Shown here: one piece after another, positions 49,127 through 59,203 of the stretch | Layout of the letters: the number at the start of each line of letters is the position of its first letter | Position numbering within the stretch: the first letter of the stretch is position 1 | NCBI RefSeq assembly: GCF_001654925.1 | Contig: NZ_LXER01000036.1 | Location: forward strand, 1-64,000 | Length of the DNA stretch: 64,000 bases | DNA from: Buttiauxella brennerae ATCC 51605 | GTDB lineage: Bacteria; Pseudomonadota; Gammaproteobacteria; Enterobacterales; Enterobacteriaceae | Reading direction: 5' to 3' | Program-made: the position numbers and the translations under genes | The notes under the pieces: generated by a model | The model's database searches: none | Told to the model about the DNA's origin: nothing | The model's input: only the letters and a program-made list of their open reading frames with translations

Positions 49127-50953
49127 GTGACACAGGCGGAAGTAATTAATCAGGCAGTGCTGGCCAGACAGGTTTTGCAAGATACCTTTGGCTATCAACA
49201 GTTCCGCCCAGGTCAGGAAACCATCATCGAAACGGTGCTGGAAGGGCGCGATTGCCTGGTTGTCATGCCGACAGGCGGTGGCAAATCACTGTGCTATCAA
49301 ATCCCGGCGCTGGTGTTTGGCGGGCTGACTGTCGTGGTTTCCCCGCTGATTTCCCTGATGAAAGACCAGGTCGATCAGTTGCTGGCAAACGGCGTTGCCG
49401 CCGCGAGCCTTAACTCCACCCAAAATCGCGAACAGCAACAAGAAGTGATGGCGGGCTGCCGTACCGGGCAGATTCGCCTGTTATACATCGCGCCGGAACG
49501 GCTGATGATGGATAACTTCATCGACCAAATCAGCCAGTGGCATTTGTCGATGATCGCGGTTGATGAGGCGCACTGTATTTCTCAGTGGGGCCACGATTTC
49601 CGCCCGGAATATGCCGCATTAGGCCAACTGCGCCAACGCCTGCCGACGGTGCCGTTCATCGCTCTGACGGCTACGGCTGATGACACCACGCGTGCAGACA
49701 TTGTTCGTCTGCTTGGTCTGCACGACCCGCTGATTCAAATCAGCAGTTTTGACCGCCCGAATATCCGCTACATGCTGATGGAGAAGTTTAAACCTCTCGA
49801 TCAGCTGATGCGCTACGTGCAAGAGCAACGCGGCAAATCCGGCATTATTTACTGCAACAGCCGCGCGAAAGTTGAAGACACTGCTGCTCGTCTGCAAAGT
49901 AAAGGTATCAGCGCGGGTGCATATCACGCCGGGCTTGAGCACCAGGTTCGCGGTGAAGTGCAGGAAAAATTCCAGCGTGATGACCTGCAAATCGTCGTGG
50001 CGACTGTCGCGTTCGGTATGGGCATCAACAAACCCAACGTTCGTTTTGTCGCGCACTTCGACATCCCGCGCAATATCGAATCCTATTACCAGGAAACGGG
50101 CCGTGCCGGGCGTGATGGCCTGCCTGCGGAAGCGATGCTATTTTACGATCCGGCCGATATGGCGTGGTTGCGTAAATGCCTCGAGGAAAAACCGGTCGGG
50201 CAATTACAGGATATTGAGCGCCATAAACTCAATGCAATGGGCGCGTTTGCCGAAGCGCAGACCTGTCGCCGCCTGGTGTTGTTGAATTACTTCGGTGAAG
50301 GTCGCCAGCAATCTTGTGGCAACTGCGATGTGTGCCTCGATCCACCGCGCCGCTACGACGGGCTGGTGGATGCGCAAAAAGCGCTGTCGTGTATTTATCG
50401 CGTCAACCAACGCTTTGGTATGGGCTATGTCGTGGAAGTGCTGCGTGGTGCCAATAACCAGCGTATCCGCGAATTACAGCACGACAAATTACCGGTTTAT
50501 GGCATTGGCCGTGACCAGACCCACGAGCACTGGGTGAGCGTTATCCGCCAGTTGATTCACCTCGGCGTGGTGACACAAAATATTGCTCAGCACTCTGCAT
50601 TGCAACTCACCGAAGCCGCTCGCCCGTTCTTGCGTGGTGAAGAGCCGCTCATGCTCGCCGTGCCGCGAATTGTGGCAATCAAATCAAAATCCAGCCCGAA
50701 AGTATTCGTCGGAAACTACGACCGCAAGCTGTTCGCCAAATTGCGCAAACTGCGTAAAGCCATTGCCGACGAAGAGAATATCCCGCCGTATGTGGTGTTT
50801 AACGATGCGACGCTTATCGAAATGGCCGAACAAATGCCGATTACGCCGAGTGAAATGCTAGGGGTTAACGGTGTGGGTACGCGTAAGCTGGAACGCTTTG
50901 GGCGCGAGTTTATGGCACTTATTCGCAGCCATGTCGATGGCGAAGATGAGTAG
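49127..50953 (+). CDS. recQ: ATP-dependent DNA helicase RecQ
   Basis: A 608-residue RecQ helicase (E. coli 609), acting in the RecF pathway. It has P-loop PTGGGKS, DEAH box VDEAHCISQWGHD, the zinc-binding RQC motif CGNCDVC, winged helix, and a C-terminal HRDC domain (about 530-608). GTG start as in E. coli. An ERIC element follows the stop. Confidence 0.96.
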   Translation: MTQAEVINQAVLARQVLQDTFGYQQFRPGQETIIETVLEGRDCLVVMPTGGGKSLCYQIPALVFGGLTVVVSPLISLMKDQVDQLLANGVAAASLNSTQNREQQQEVMAGCRTGQIRLLYIAPERLMMDNFIDQISQWHLSMIAVDEAHCISQWGHDFRPEYAALGQLRQRLPTVPFIALTATADDTTRADIVRLLGLHDPLIQISSFDRPNIRYMLMEKFKPLDQLMRYVQEQRGKSGIIYCNSRAKVEDTAARLQSKGISAGAYHAGLEHQVRGEVQEKFQRDDLQIVVATVAFGMGINKPNVRFVAHFDIPRNIESYYQETGRAGRDGLPAEAMLFYDPADMAWLRKCLEEKPVGQLQDIERHKLNAMGAFAEAQTCRRLVLLNYFGEGRQQSCGNCDVCLDPPRRYDGLVDAQKALSCIYRVNQRFGMGYVVEVLRGANNQRIRELQHDKLPVYGIGRDQTHEHWVSVIRQLIHLGVVTQNIAQHSALQLTEAARPFLRGEEPLMLAVPRIVAIKSKSSPKVFVGNYDRKLFAKLRKLRKAIADEENIPPYVVFNDATLIEMAEQMPITPSEMLGVNGVGTRKLERFGREFMALIRSHVDGEDE

Positions 50954-50959
50954 TAGCCA

Positions 50960-51085
50960 GTACCCGTCATTCTTCAAGCTGCAGGGGTGTTGGCTGCACT
51001 CACTTACCCCAGTCACTTACTCAAGTAAGCTCCTGGGGATAAGTTCCCTGGCCGCCTACCTGCAACTCGAATTATTTAGGGTATA
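50960..51085. repeat. ERIC element between recQ and rhtC
   Basis: About 126 bp bounded by TACCCG and GGGTATA, with the classical ERIC core CCCCAGTCACTTACT and AAGTAAGCTCCTGGGGAT. Much closer to consensus than the copy after ilvC. It occupies most of the 169-bp gap. Confidence 0.95.
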
Positions 51086-51122
51086 GTTATTCTCTAATTA
51101 ATTATCCAGCGAGTTATTTCCT

Positions 51123-51746
51123 ATGTTGACGCTTTTTCTGACCGTAGCGGTATTGCATATCGTTGCGTTGGTTACTCCCGGCCCTGACTTCTTCTTCGTT
51201 TCGCAGACCGCCGTTAGCCGTTCCCGAAAAGAAGCCATGATGGGCGTGCTGGGTATTACCGGCGGCGTGATGGTCTGGTCTGGCGTGGCGCTGCTCGGCC
51301 TTAACCTGATCCTCGAAAAAATGGCGTGGCTACACAGCATTATTATGGTCGGCGGTGGCTTGTATCTGTGCTGGATGGGTTATCAGATGCTGCGCAGTGC
51401 ATTGAAAAAAGAAACGGTTAAGCCGACTGAAGAGGTCAGTGTTGAGCTGGCTCGCAGCGGACGCAGCTTCCTGAAGGGCCTGTTGACCAATCTCTCGAAT
51501 CCAAAAGCTATCATTTATTTCGGCAGCGTGTTTTCACTGTTTGTCAGTAATGATGTTGGCAGCGCCGAACGTTGGGGATTATTCGTCATGATTGCTCTGG
51601 AAACCTTCGTCTGGTTTACCGTGGTTGCCAGCCTGTTCGCATTGCCGCAAATGCGCCGGGGTTACCAGCGCCTTGCGAAATGGATTGATGGTGTTGCCGG
51701 CGCTTTGTTTACCGGATTCGGCATCCACCTGATCATCTCCCGCTAA
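51123..51746 (+). CDS. rhtC: Threonine exporter RhtC
   Basis: A 207-residue LysE/RhtB family exporter (E. coli 206) with about five to six TM helices and family motif TPGPDFFFV near the N-terminus. It exports threonine. It ends exactly next to the convergent rhtB stop, with no terminator between. Confidence 0.94.
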   Translation: MLTLFLTVAVLHIVALVTPGPDFFFVSQTAVSRSRKEAMMGVLGITGGVMVWSGVALLGLNLILEKMAWLHSIIMVGGGLYLCWMGYQMLRSALKKETVKPTEEVSVELARSGRSFLKGLLTNLSNPKAIIYFGSVFSLFVSNDVGSAERWGLFVMIALETFVWFTVVASLFALPQMRRGYQRLAKWIDGVAGALFTGFGIHLIISR

Positions 51747-52367
51747 TCAAGCCTGGCGTGCTGTAGCAAGCAGCGCGCCAACCAACATAAACAGCGAACC
51801 AAATACGCGGTTCAACGCTTTCATCTGCTTTGGCCCTTTAATCCAGCCTGCAATACGTGTTGCTAGCGTCGCATAGCCAATCATCACAATAATATCGACC
51901 ACTACGGTGGTTACACCGAGCACTAAATACTGCACCGCCTGTGGCTGGTGCGGTGAGATAAATTGCGGGAAAAGTGCAGCGAGAAAGACGATGCTTTTTG
52001 GGTTCGTCAGGTTCACAAAAATCGCGCGCTTAAACAGACGGCTGCGTGGTTGGGTGGTCGCCAGGGTATTTAAGTCCAGCGCACCCGCGGCACGCCATTG
52101 CTGAATACCAAGCCAGACAAGATAAGCGGCACCCGCCCATTTCAAAATTTCAAAAGCCAGTAATGAGTGTGAGAACAGCGCACCCAGGCCAATCCCAACC
52201 AGCACGATATGAATCGCAAGCCCCGTTTGCAGCCCGGCAATCGACGCGGCAGCTCCCCGATAGCTGTGGCTAATGGCGGTGGTCATGGTATTAATTGCCC
52301 CGGAACCGGGTGACAGACTCAGAATTATTGTGGTTACGAGATAGGTTAACCACCACTCAACACTCAT
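51747..52367 (-). CDS. rhtB: Homoserine/homoserine lactone exporter RhtB
   Basis: A 206-residue LysE/RhtB family exporter, same length as E. coli RhtB and paralogous to the adjacent rhtC. The N-terminal family motif [11 protein letters not shown] is present. It exports homoserine and homoserine lactone. Divergent from pldB. Confidence 0.94.
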   Translation of the reverse strand: MSVEWWLTYLVTTIILSLSPGSGAINTMTTAISHSYRGAAASIAGLQTGLAIHIVLVGIGLGALFSHSLLAFEILKWAGAAYLVWLGIQQWRAAGALDLNTLATTQPRSRLFKRAIFVNLTNPKSIVFLAALFPQFISPHQPQAVQYLVLGVTTVVVDIIVMIGYATLATRIAGWIKGPKQMKALNRVFGSLFMLVGALLATARQA

Positions 52368-52446
52368 GTGAAATTCCCTGATCGAACACTTTTATGCCAC
52401 AATACGCTATTGTTGATGAGCGTGCTACGAATCACAAAAAAGCGAT

Positions 52447-53439
52447 ATGACTCAGCATAAAAATGGATGGTCAAACAGGGAAAACGCCTTTGCGGCTTTC
52501 ACCACCGGTCCTCTGATGGACTTCTGGCGGCAGCGCGAAGAGTGTGAATTTTCAGGCGTCGACGAAGTGCCGGTACGCTACGTACGCTTTCGCGCGCAGG
52601 ATCACGACAGGGTCATTGTCGTTTGCCCAGGGCGCATCGAAAGCTACGTCAAATATGCTGAACTGGCTTATGACCTTTTCCATTGCGGGTTCGATATTTT
52701 AATCATCGACCACCGCGGGCAAGGGCGTTCGGGGCGCATGCTTTCGGACTCACATCGCGGCCATGTGGCGAAATTTAGCGACTATGTCGACGACTTTGAC
52801 CGCTTTTATCAGCACGAAGTCGCCAACGGCCCCTGGAGAAAACGCTATGCGTTAGCGCATTCCATGGGCGGCGCGATAATTACGCTGTGGCTTGAGAAAA
52901 ACTCACAATGCTTTGATGCAGTTGCGCTGTGTGCACCGATGTTTGGTATTGCCTTGCGCTGGCCTGACTGGATGGTGCGCCATATTCTTGATTGGGCGGA
53001 AGGCCATCAGCGTATTCGTGAGGGTTATGCAATCGGAACAGGCCGCTGGCGTGCATTACCATTTAGCGTTAATGTCCTGACCCATAGCCGTGAACGTTAC
53101 CGCCGCAACCTGCGTTTTTATGCTGATGAGCCAGCATTGCGATTGGGTGGGCCAACGAATCACTGGGTAAGAGAAGGGATACTCGCAGGAGAACAGGTTT
53201 TAGCAGGAGCCACTGCTATCACCACGCCGATTTTTATCCTGCAGGCAGAAGAGGAGCGCGTCGTAGATAACCGAGCGCATGACCAATTCTGTGAGATTCG
53301 CGCCGCGGCGGGCCACCCTTGTGAGGGGGAAACACCTTACGTCATAAACGGTGCGTATCATGAGATCCTGTTCGAAAAGGACGATATGCGAACCGAAGCG
53401 CTGAATGCCGTCATCGCGTTTTTTGACAGGCACAATTAA
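52447..53439 (+). CDS. pldB: Lysophospholipase L2
   Basis: A 330-residue alpha/beta hydrolase (E. coli 340) of the inner membrane cytoplasmic face. The nucleophile elbow AHSMGGAI and the C-terminal His in GAYHEILFE are present. It deacylates lysophospholipids and transfers acyl groups to phosphatidylglycerol. The C-terminus is about ten residues shorter than in E. coli. Cotranscribed with yigL; in Salmonella SgrS stabilises yigL mRNA by pairing within pldB. Confidence 0.94.
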   Translation: MTQHKNGWSNRENAFAAFTTGPLMDFWRQREECEFSGVDEVPVRYVRFRAQDHDRVIVVCPGRIESYVKYAELAYDLFHCGFDILIIDHRGQGRSGRMLSDSHRGHVAKFSDYVDDFDRFYQHEVANGPWRKRYALAHSMGGAIITLWLEKNSQCFDAVALCAPMFGIALRWPDWMVRHILDWAEGHQRIREGYAIGTGRWRALPFSVNVLTHSRERYRRNLRFYADEPALRLGGPTNHWVREGILAGEQVLAGATAITTPIFILQAEEERVVDNRAHDQFCEIRAAAGHPCEGETPYVINGAYHEILFEKDDMRTEALNAVIAFFDRHN

Positions 53440-53470
53440 TCTGAATTTAACACCAGAGGTTCCAAATCCT

Positions 53471-54277
53471 ATGTACCATGTCGTTGCGTCTGACTTAGAT
53501 GGCACGTTGCTGTCCCCTGATCACACTCTCTCCCCGTATGCTAAAGAAACGCTGAAATTGCTCACCGCTGAAGGTGTTCATTTCGTCTTCGCAACGGGTC
53601 GCCACCATATCGACGTGGGGCAAATCCGCGATAACCTCGAAATCAAAGCCTACATGATCACCTCAAACGGTGCGCGTGTGCATGATACTGACGGTAACCT
53701 GGTGTTCAGCCACGATCTCGACCATGACATCGCCCAGGATCTGTTTGGTGTGGTGCATACCAATCAAGATATCGTGACCAACGTCTACCGTGGCGACCAG
53801 TGGTTTATGAACCGTCACCGCCCGGAAGAGATGAAATATTTCAAAGAAGCGGTGTTCAATTACACCCTGTTTGAACCAGGTTTGCTGGAAGCCGATGGCG
53901 TCAGCAAAGTGTTCTTCACCTGTGATTCACATGAAAAACTCCTGCCGCTTGAGCAAGCGTTGCTCGCTCGCTGGGGCGACCGCGTGAATGTGAGTTTCTC
54001 GACGCTGACTTGCCTGGAAGTGATGGCGGGTGGCGTGTCGAAAGGTCACGCGCTGGAAGCGGTATCCAAAGCGATGGGCTACGGCCTGAAAGACTGCATT
54101 TCCTTTGGTGACGGCATGAATGACGCGGAAATGCTGAGCATGGCGGGTAAAGGCTGCATCATGGGCAACGCTCACCAGCGCCTGAAAGACTTACTGCCAG
54201 AGCTTGAAGTCATCGGCACCAACGGTGATAACGCGGTTCCGCATTACCTGCGCAAGATGTTCCTCGGCAAAGACTGA
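53471..54277 (+). CDS. yigL: HAD sugar phosphatase YigL
   Basis: A 268-residue Cof-type HAD phosphatase (E. coli 266) with ASDLDGTLLS and GDGMNDAEMLSMAG. It dephosphorylates PLP and sugar phosphates and helps relieve glucose-phosphate stress. ATG 53471 (MYHVVASDLDGTL) with AGAGG upstream is chosen over an in-frame ATG inside pldB. It begins 31 nt after pldB. Confidence 0.94.
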   Translation: MYHVVASDLDGTLLSPDHTLSPYAKETLKLLTAEGVHFVFATGRHHIDVGQIRDNLEIKAYMITSNGARVHDTDGNLVFSHDLDHDIAQDLFGVVHTNQDIVTNVYRGDQWFMNRHRPEEMKYFKEAVFNYTLFEPGLLEADGVSKVFFTCDSHEKLLPLEQALLARWGDRVNVSFSTLTCLEVMAGGVSKGHALEAVSKAMGYGLKDCISFGDGMNDAEMLSMAGKGCIMGNAHQRLKDLLPELEVIGTNGDNAVPHYLRKMFLGKD

Positions 54278-54287
54278 TTCGTGATAA

Positions 54288-54314
54288 ACGAGTGGTGAAC
54301 TAATCACCACTCGT
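54288..54314. repeat. Perfect hairpin after yigL
   Basis: 11-bp perfect inverted repeat ACGAGTGGTGA/TCACCACTCGT with ACTAA loop, 10 nt after the yigL stop. No T run on either side, so it is more likely an mRNA 3'-end stabiliser or processed end than a complete intrinsic terminator. Confidence 0.75.
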
Positions 54315-54389
54315 CAACCAAATAGTTCAACTTCTGCACATTCCCTTCGCTACAATGAAGCATTAATCTCCCGTAGTAGAGACTTCATC

Positions 54390-55289
54390 GTGCCGTTACT
54401 GATCATCACCACTATTCTGTGGGCCTTCTCTTTTAGCCTGATTGGCGAGTACCTTGCCGGGCATGTCGACAGCTACTTTTCAGTACTGATGCGCGTCGGG
54501 CTGGCGGCGATAGTGTTCCTGCCATTCCTGCGCTTTAAAGGATACAGCGCGAAAACATTGCTGCTGTATATGCTGGTGGGCGCACTGCAACTCGGCGTGA
54601 TGTACCTGTTTAGCTTCCAGGCGTATCTCTACCTCACCGTTTCAGAATTCCTGCTGTTTACGGTAATGACGCCGCTTTACGTTACGCTGATTTATGACTT
54701 GATCAGCGGCAACAAGCTACGTTGGGGCTACGCATTGAGTGCCGGGCTTGCGGTGATTGGTGCGGCGATTATTCGCTACGACAAAGTGAGCGATCACTTC
54801 TGGATTGGTCTGATGCTGGTCCAGGCGGCAAACATCTGCTTCGCCATCGGTATGGTGGGCTACAAACGGCTGATGGAAACGCGTCCGATGCCGCAACGTT
54901 GCGCATTTTCGTGGTTCTACCTCGGGGCGGCAGTCGTGGCTGTAACAGCCTGGTTTGCGCTGGGGAATCCGCACAAACTGCCGACCACGCATCTGCAATG
55001 GGGCATTCTGGTGTGGCTTGGTGTGGTGGCTTCCGGGTTGGGCTACTTTATGTGGAACTATGGCGCCACGCAGGTGGATGCGGGCACGCTTGGTATCATG
55101 AACAACGTGCATGTTCCGGCGGGGCTGCTGGTTAACCTTGCCATCTGGCAAGAACAGCCGCACTGGCCGAGTTTTATTATTGGTGGGACGGTGATAATGG
55201 CCTCGCTATGGGTGCATCGCCATTGGGTCGCTCCGCGTTCTTCACAAACGGCAGATGCTCGCAAGCGTGTGAACGCGTCGAGCGAATAA
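54390..55289 (+). CDS. yigM: Biotin transporter YigM (BioP)
   Basis: A 299-residue EamA/DMT membrane protein with ten TM helices, same length as E. coli YigM, reported as a high-affinity biotin transporter. GTG start 54390. The last 113 bp, encoding the hydrophilic tail from near [10 protein letters not shown], overlap the convergent metR 3' end in antisense. Confidence 0.92.
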   Translation: MPLLIITTILWAFSFSLIGEYLAGHVDSYFSVLMRVGLAAIVFLPFLRFKGYSAKTLLLYMLVGALQLGVMYLFSFQAYLYLTVSEFLLFTVMTPLYVTLIYDLISGNKLRWGYALSAGLAVIGAAIIRYDKVSDHFWIGLMLVQAANICFAIGMVGYKRLMETRPMPQRCAFSWFYLGAAVVAVTAWFALGNPHKLPTTHLQWGILVWLGVVASGLGYFMWNYGATQVDAGTLGIMNNVHVPAGLLVNLAIWQEQPHWPSFIIGGTVIMASLWVHRHWVAPRSSQTADARKRVNASSE

Positions 55290-56130
55290 ACGCATCCGTC
55301 ACCGGTTGGCGCTGTTCGCCATCGCGCACGGCGGCGTACAACCGGCTCCACAGTCCTTCGCCCAGGGTTTTGGTTATGACCAGACCCTGGCGCTCAACAT
55401 TTTCCACTACCCAATGTGGCAGCGCAGCAATCCCCATGCGGGCTGACACCATCTGAATCAGCAGCAGCGTGTTATCGACACTTTTCAGCGATGGGCTGAC
55501 GCCTGCGGGTTGCAGGAAATGGCGCCAGATATCGAGTCGTTGGCGCTGCACCGGGTAAATCAACAACGTTTCGCTGCTCAAATCTTCCGGTTCAATACGC
55601 GTTTTGCTTGCCAGCGGGTGATCCGTTGCCAGCACCAGGCGCACTTCATAATCAAACATTGGCGAATAATGCAGACCGCTGCGCGGCAGGATGTCAGACG
55701 TTAATACGATATCCAGCTCACTCTGTTGCAGTGCAGGCTGCGGGTCGAACGTCACGCCAGATTTGAAATCCAGATCCACCTGCGGCCAGGTTTTGTGGAA
55801 GTTTTCCAGCGCGGGCGTCAGCCACTGAATACAGCTATGGCATTCGATGGCGATGCGAAGCTGGGTCTGGTGCGGTTCGTTGCAAGCCTGCAGCGCACGG
55901 CTAATCTGCGGCAACACTTGTTCAGCCAGTTGCAATAGCACCTCGCCCTGAGGCGTAAACCGCAGTGGCTGACTTTTACGGACAAACAGGCGGAAACCCA
56001 GGCGCTGCTCCAGATCGCTGAATTGATGGGAGAGGGCCGATTGGGTTTGATGCAACGCGGCAGCCGCAGCGGCTAAAGAGCCGCAATTTCGTAACGCCTG
56101 TAGCGTCCGCAGATGTTTAATCTCGATCAT
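55177..56130 (-). CDS. metR: LysR-family regulator MetR
   Basis: A 317-residue LysR regulator, same length as E. coli MetR. The N-terminal HTH ([22 protein letters not shown]) includes a leucine-zipper-like segment. With homocysteine it activates metE and other methionine genes and represses itself. Divergent from metE; 3' end overlaps yigM. Confidence 0.96.
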   Translation of the reverse strand: MIEIKHLRTLQALRNCGSLAAAAAALHQTQSALSHQFSDLEQRLGFRLFVRKSQPLRFTPQGEVLLQLAEQVLPQISRALQACNEPHQTQLRIAIECHSCIQWLTPALENFHKTWPQVDLDFKSGVTFDPQPALQQSELDIVLTSDILPRSGLHYSPMFDYEVRLVLATDHPLASKTRIEPEDLSSETLLIYPVQRQRLDIWRHFLQPAGVSPSLKSVDNTLLLIQMVSARMGIAALPHWVVENVERQGLVITKTLGEGLWSRLYAAVRDGEQRQPVTDAFIRSTRSHACEHLPFVKNAERPNGDAPIARPLSPSHQ

Positions 56131-56142
56131 GAAAGTCCTTCA
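56130..56142. promoter_or_regulatory. Candidate MetR-binding palindrome
   Basis: TGAAAGTCCTTCA is a perfect TGAA-N5-TTCA match to the MetR consensus. Its first base is the A of the metR start codon on the other strand. Confidence 0.6.
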
Positions 56143-56192
56143 ATTCGGCATGAGCAAATTGCGCTTGAGGAATATACAGTACCTGTTGATTA

Positions 56193-56216
56193 TAGATGTG
56201 TAAACATCTGGACGGC
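56193..56216. promoter_or_regulatory. MetJ boxes between metR and metE
   Basis: Three adjacent 8-bp units TAGATGTG, TAAACATC and TGGACGGC resemble AGACGTCT met boxes. They suit MetJ-SAM repression of metE and metR, as known in E. coli. Confidence 0.7.
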
Positions 56217-56251
56217 TAAATGCGTCGAATAATGAATATTGAGGAAAGAAC

Positions 56252-58513
56252 ATGACGATAAAAAATCACACCCTCGGCTTCCCTCGTGTCGGCCTGCGTC
56301 GCGAACTGAAAAAAGCACAAGAAAGTTACTGGGCGGGCAGCTCCACCCAGGAAGAATTACTGGCGGTAGGCCGCGAACTGCGTACCCGCCACTGGGACCA
56401 ACAAAAACAGGCTGGCGTCGAATTGCTGCCCGTGGGCGATTTCGCCTGGTACGACCACGTTCTGACAACAAGCTTGCTACTTGGCAACGTGCCGGCTCGT
56501 CATCAGAACGCGGACGGCAGCGTCGATATCGACACCTTATTCCGCCTGGGCCGTGGCCGGGCACCCACTGGTGAGCCAGCCGCAGCCGCTGAAATGACCA
56601 AATGGTTCAACACTAATTACCACTACATGGTGCCGGAGTTCACTAAAGGCCAGCAGTTCAAACTGACCTGGACACAACTGCTGGATGAAGTAGATGAAGC
56701 ACTGGCGCTTGGCCACAACGTGAAACCTGTGCTGCTTGGGCCAGTGACTTACCTGTGGCTTGGCAAAGTGAAAGGTGAGCCGTTTGACCGCCTGAGCCTG
56801 CTGCAAGATATTCTGCCGGTTTACCAGCAGGTGCTGGCGGAACTGGCAAAGCGTGGCATTGAGTGGGTGCAGATCGACGAGCCTGCTCTGGTGCTGGAGT
56901 TACCGCAAGAATGGCTCGATGCGTTCAAACCGGCTTACGACGCGCTGGCTGGTAACGTTAAACTGTTGCTGACCACTTATTTTGAAGGCGTGACGCCAAA
57001 CCTGAACACCATTACGGCGCTGCCGGTTCAGGGTCTGCACGTCGATTTCGTCCATGGTAAAGACGATATCAACGCGCTGCATCAGCAACTTCCAGCCAAC
57101 TGGCTGTTATCGGCCGGTGTGATTAATGGCCGTAACGTCTGGCGTGCTGATTTGAGCGAAAAATATCAACAATTGCAGGCGATCGTCGGTAAACGTGATC
57201 TGTGGGTCGCTTCTTCCTGTTCTCTGCTGCACAGCCCAATCGACCTGAGCGTTGAAACCCGTCTTGATGCTGAAGTTAAGAGCTGGTTTGCCTTCGCGCT
57301 GCAAAAATGTGCCGAACTGTCTTTGCTGACCGAAGCCCTGAAAAGTGGCAACACTGAAAAACTGGCTGAATGGAGTGCGCCAATTCAGGCTCGTCGCCAT
57401 TCACAGCGCGTCCATAATGCGGCGGTTGGCAAACGTCTGGCGACCATTACGGCGCAAGACAGCCAGCGCCAGAATGACTATACCGTTCGCGCCGTGGCAC
57501 AGCGTCAGCGCTTTAATCTGCCAGCGTGGCCGACAACGACCATCGGTTCATTCCCACAAACCACGGAAATCCGTGGCCTGCGCCTGGAGTTCAAAAAAGG
57601 TAACCTGGATGCGAATAACTATCGCACCGGTATCGCCGAACATATCAAACAAGCCGTTGCTGAGCAGGAACGTCTGGAGCTGGATGTACTGGTGCATGGC
57701 GAAGCCGAACGTAACGACATGGTGGAATACTTCGGTGAGCACCTCGACGGTTTCGTGTTTACCCAAAACGGTTGGGTGCAGAGTTACGGTTCGCGCTGCG
57801 TTAAGCCACCGGTTGTCATCGGTGATATCAGTCGCCCGCAAGCCATTACTGTGGAATGGGCGAAGTACGCACAATCCCTGACCGACAAACCGGTAAAAGG
57901 TATGTTGACCGGCCCGGTGACTATTTTGTGCTGGTCATTCCCGCGCGAAGATGTGAGCCGTGAAACCATCGCCAAACAAATCGCCTTAGCGTTGCGTGAT
58001 GAAGTGGCTGATCTCGAAGCCGCAGGTATCGGCATCATTCAGATCGACGAACCCGCACTGCGCGAAGGTTTACCGCTGCGCCGTTCCGACTGGCAGGCGT
58101 ATCTGGAGTGGGGCGTGGAAGCCTTCCGCCTGAATGCCGCCGTGGTGCGTGATGACACGCAGATCCACACGCACATGTGTTACTGCGAGTTCAACGACAT
58201 CATGGACTCCATTGCCGCGCTGGATGCAGACGTGATCACTATCGAAACCTCGCGTTCCGATATGGACCTGCTGGAGTCATTTAAAGAGTTCGAATACCCG
58301 AATGAAATTGGGCCGGGCGTATATGACATTCACTCACCGAACGTGCCGAGCGTGGAATGGATTGAAGCATTGCTGAAGAAAGCGGCGGAAAGCGTTCCGG
58401 CAGAGCGCTTGTGGGTCAACCCGGACTGCGGCCTGAAAACCCGTGGCTGGCCGGAGACTCGCCAGGCACTGGCGAATATGGTGAAGGCTGCGCAGAATTT
58501 GCGTAAGGCATAA
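56252..58513 (+). CDS. metE: Cobalamin-independent methionine synthase
   Basis: A 753-residue enzyme, same length as E. coli MetE, that transfers methyl from 5-methyl-THF-triglutamate to homocysteine. It consists of two TIM barrels. Zn ligands are in the C-terminal barrel (HTHMCYCEF with His and Cys, and [11 protein letters not shown]). ATG with GAGGAAAG upstream. Controlled by MetR and MetJ. Confidence 0.97.
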   Translation: MTIKNHTLGFPRVGLRRELKKAQESYWAGSSTQEELLAVGRELRTRHWDQQKQAGVELLPVGDFAWYDHVLTTSLLLGNVPARHQNADGSVDIDTLFRLGRGRAPTGEPAAAAEMTKWFNTNYHYMVPEFTKGQQFKLTWTQLLDEVDEALALGHNVKPVLLGPVTYLWLGKVKGEPFDRLSLLQDILPVYQQVLAELAKRGIEWVQIDEPALVLELPQEWLDAFKPAYDALAGNVKLLLTTYFEGVTPNLNTITALPVQGLHVDFVHGKDDINALHQQLPANWLLSAGVINGRNVWRADLSEKYQQLQAIVGKRDLWVASSCSLLHSPIDLSVETRLDAEVKSWFAFALQKCAELSLLTEALKSGNTEKLAEWSAPIQARRHSQRVHNAAVGKRLATITAQDSQRQNDYTVRAVAQRQRFNLPAWPTTTIGSFPQTTEIRGLRLEFKKGNLDANNYRTGIAEHIKQAVAEQERLELDVLVHGEAERNDMVEYFGEHLDGFVFTQNGWVQSYGSRCVKPPVVIGDISRPQAITVEWAKYAQSLTDKPVKGMLTGPVTILCWSFPREDVSRETIAKQIALALRDEVADLEAAGIGIIQIDEPALREGLPLRRSDWQAYLEWGVEAFRLNAAVVRDDTQIHTHMCYCEFNDIMDSIAALDADVITIETSRSDMDLLESFKEFEYPNEIGPGVYDIHSPNVPSVEWIEALLKKAAESVPAERLWVNPDCGLKTRGWPETRQALANMVKAAQNLRKA

Positions 58514-58521
58514 TTGAATCA

Positions 58522-58548
58522 AGGCCACCTTCGTTAGGTGGCTCTTTT
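58522..58548 (+). terminator. metE terminator
   Basis: Stem GCCACCT/AGGTGGC with TCGTT loop followed by TCTTTT, starting 10 nt after metE stop. It abuts the stop of the convergent mazF-like gene. Confidence 0.85.
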
Positions 58549-58885
58549 ACAATCCACCTATTAAGGCCTTCGCTTTTGCTCTAACCTCAGCCAGCACTAA
58601 GCCTGGCACAGAACCTTTCTTTTTAGCATTGCGCTTTCGCCAGTCCAGACTTTTCACCTGATCGGCAAGTACCGCACCTTCCGGGCAGCCTGGAACCACA
58701 ACTTCAAAGGGATAACCTTTTATTTTTGTGGTCATGGGACAACACAACATGAGGTTTGTGCGTTCGTTATATGTCAAAGGGCTAAGTACAACAGCGGGCC
58801 GATGCCCTGCTTGTTCATGGCCCGCCTGAGGCTCAAAATCAAGCCACACAATATCACCTGTGTCAGGAACGTAATTTTTTGCCAT
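58547..58885 (-). CDS. mazF: MazF/PemK-family toxin
   Basis: A 112-residue endoribonuclease toxin of the MazF family: YVPDTGDIVWLDFEP, GHEQAGHRPAVVLSP, TTKIKGYPFEV and VLADQVKSLDW match E. coli MazF (111 aa). It would cleave mRNA unless bound by its antitoxin. ATG 58885 overlaps the antitoxin stop by 1 nt (TGATG). In E. coli mazEF lies beside relA, not here, so this is an inserted copy. The specificity cannot be read from sequence. Confidence 0.92.
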   Translation of the reverse strand: MAKNYVPDTGDIVWLDFEPQAGHEQAGHRPAVVLSPLTYNERTNLMLCCPMTTKIKGYPFEVVVPGCPEGAVLADQVKSLDWRKRNAKKKGSVPGLVLAEVRAKAKALIGGL

Positions 58886-59130
58886 CAAAGCGCTTCCTTG
58901 CCAATCGGTTCGCCAAAAGAGACTTCCTGGTGAATATTTTCATCTGTAATGCCTGAAAGAAGGGCATCAAGGGAATATTCTTTCGTCCGTACTGGAACGA
59001 TCACAATCCGGCCCTCTTCAACAGTAATATCAACGGTATCGTCCACACTCAATGAAGCTGCCTCCATTATCGCAACCGGAAGTCTGACAGAAGGGCTGTT
59101 GCCCCATTTTTTAATGACAACCTGTGGCAT
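58885..59130 (-). CDS. mazE: MazE-family antitoxin
   Basis: An 81-residue AbrB/MazE-fold antitoxin. The N-terminal swapped-hairpin DNA-binding domain (KKWGNSPSVRLPVAIMEAASLS) is typical, and the acidic C-terminal tail (TDENIHQEVSFGEPIGKEAL) matches the region of E. coli MazE that binds MazF. It precedes and overlaps the toxin. The promoter is flanked by an inverted repeat likely to be its operator. Confidence 0.92.
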   Translation of the reverse strand: MPQVVIKKWGNSPSVRLPVAIMEAASLSVDDTVDITVEEGRIVIVPVRTKEYSLDALLSGITDENIHQEVSFGEPIGKEAL

Positions 59131-59146
59131 AGTCTTAATCCTGTAC

Positions 59147-59203
59147 GTATCAACAATGAAGATACAGTATCATGATGAACTGCTGTGTCAACTTTGTTGA
59201 TAC
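59147..59203 (-). promoter_or_regulatory. mazEF-type promoter and operator
   Basis: On the reverse strand TTGACA (59191-59186) and TACTGT (59169-59164) have a 16-bp spacer. The promoter is flanked by 9-bp inverted repeats GTATCAACA (59147-59155) and TGTTGATAC (59195-59203), a sensible autoregulatory operator for the toxin-antitoxin complex. Confidence 0.7.
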
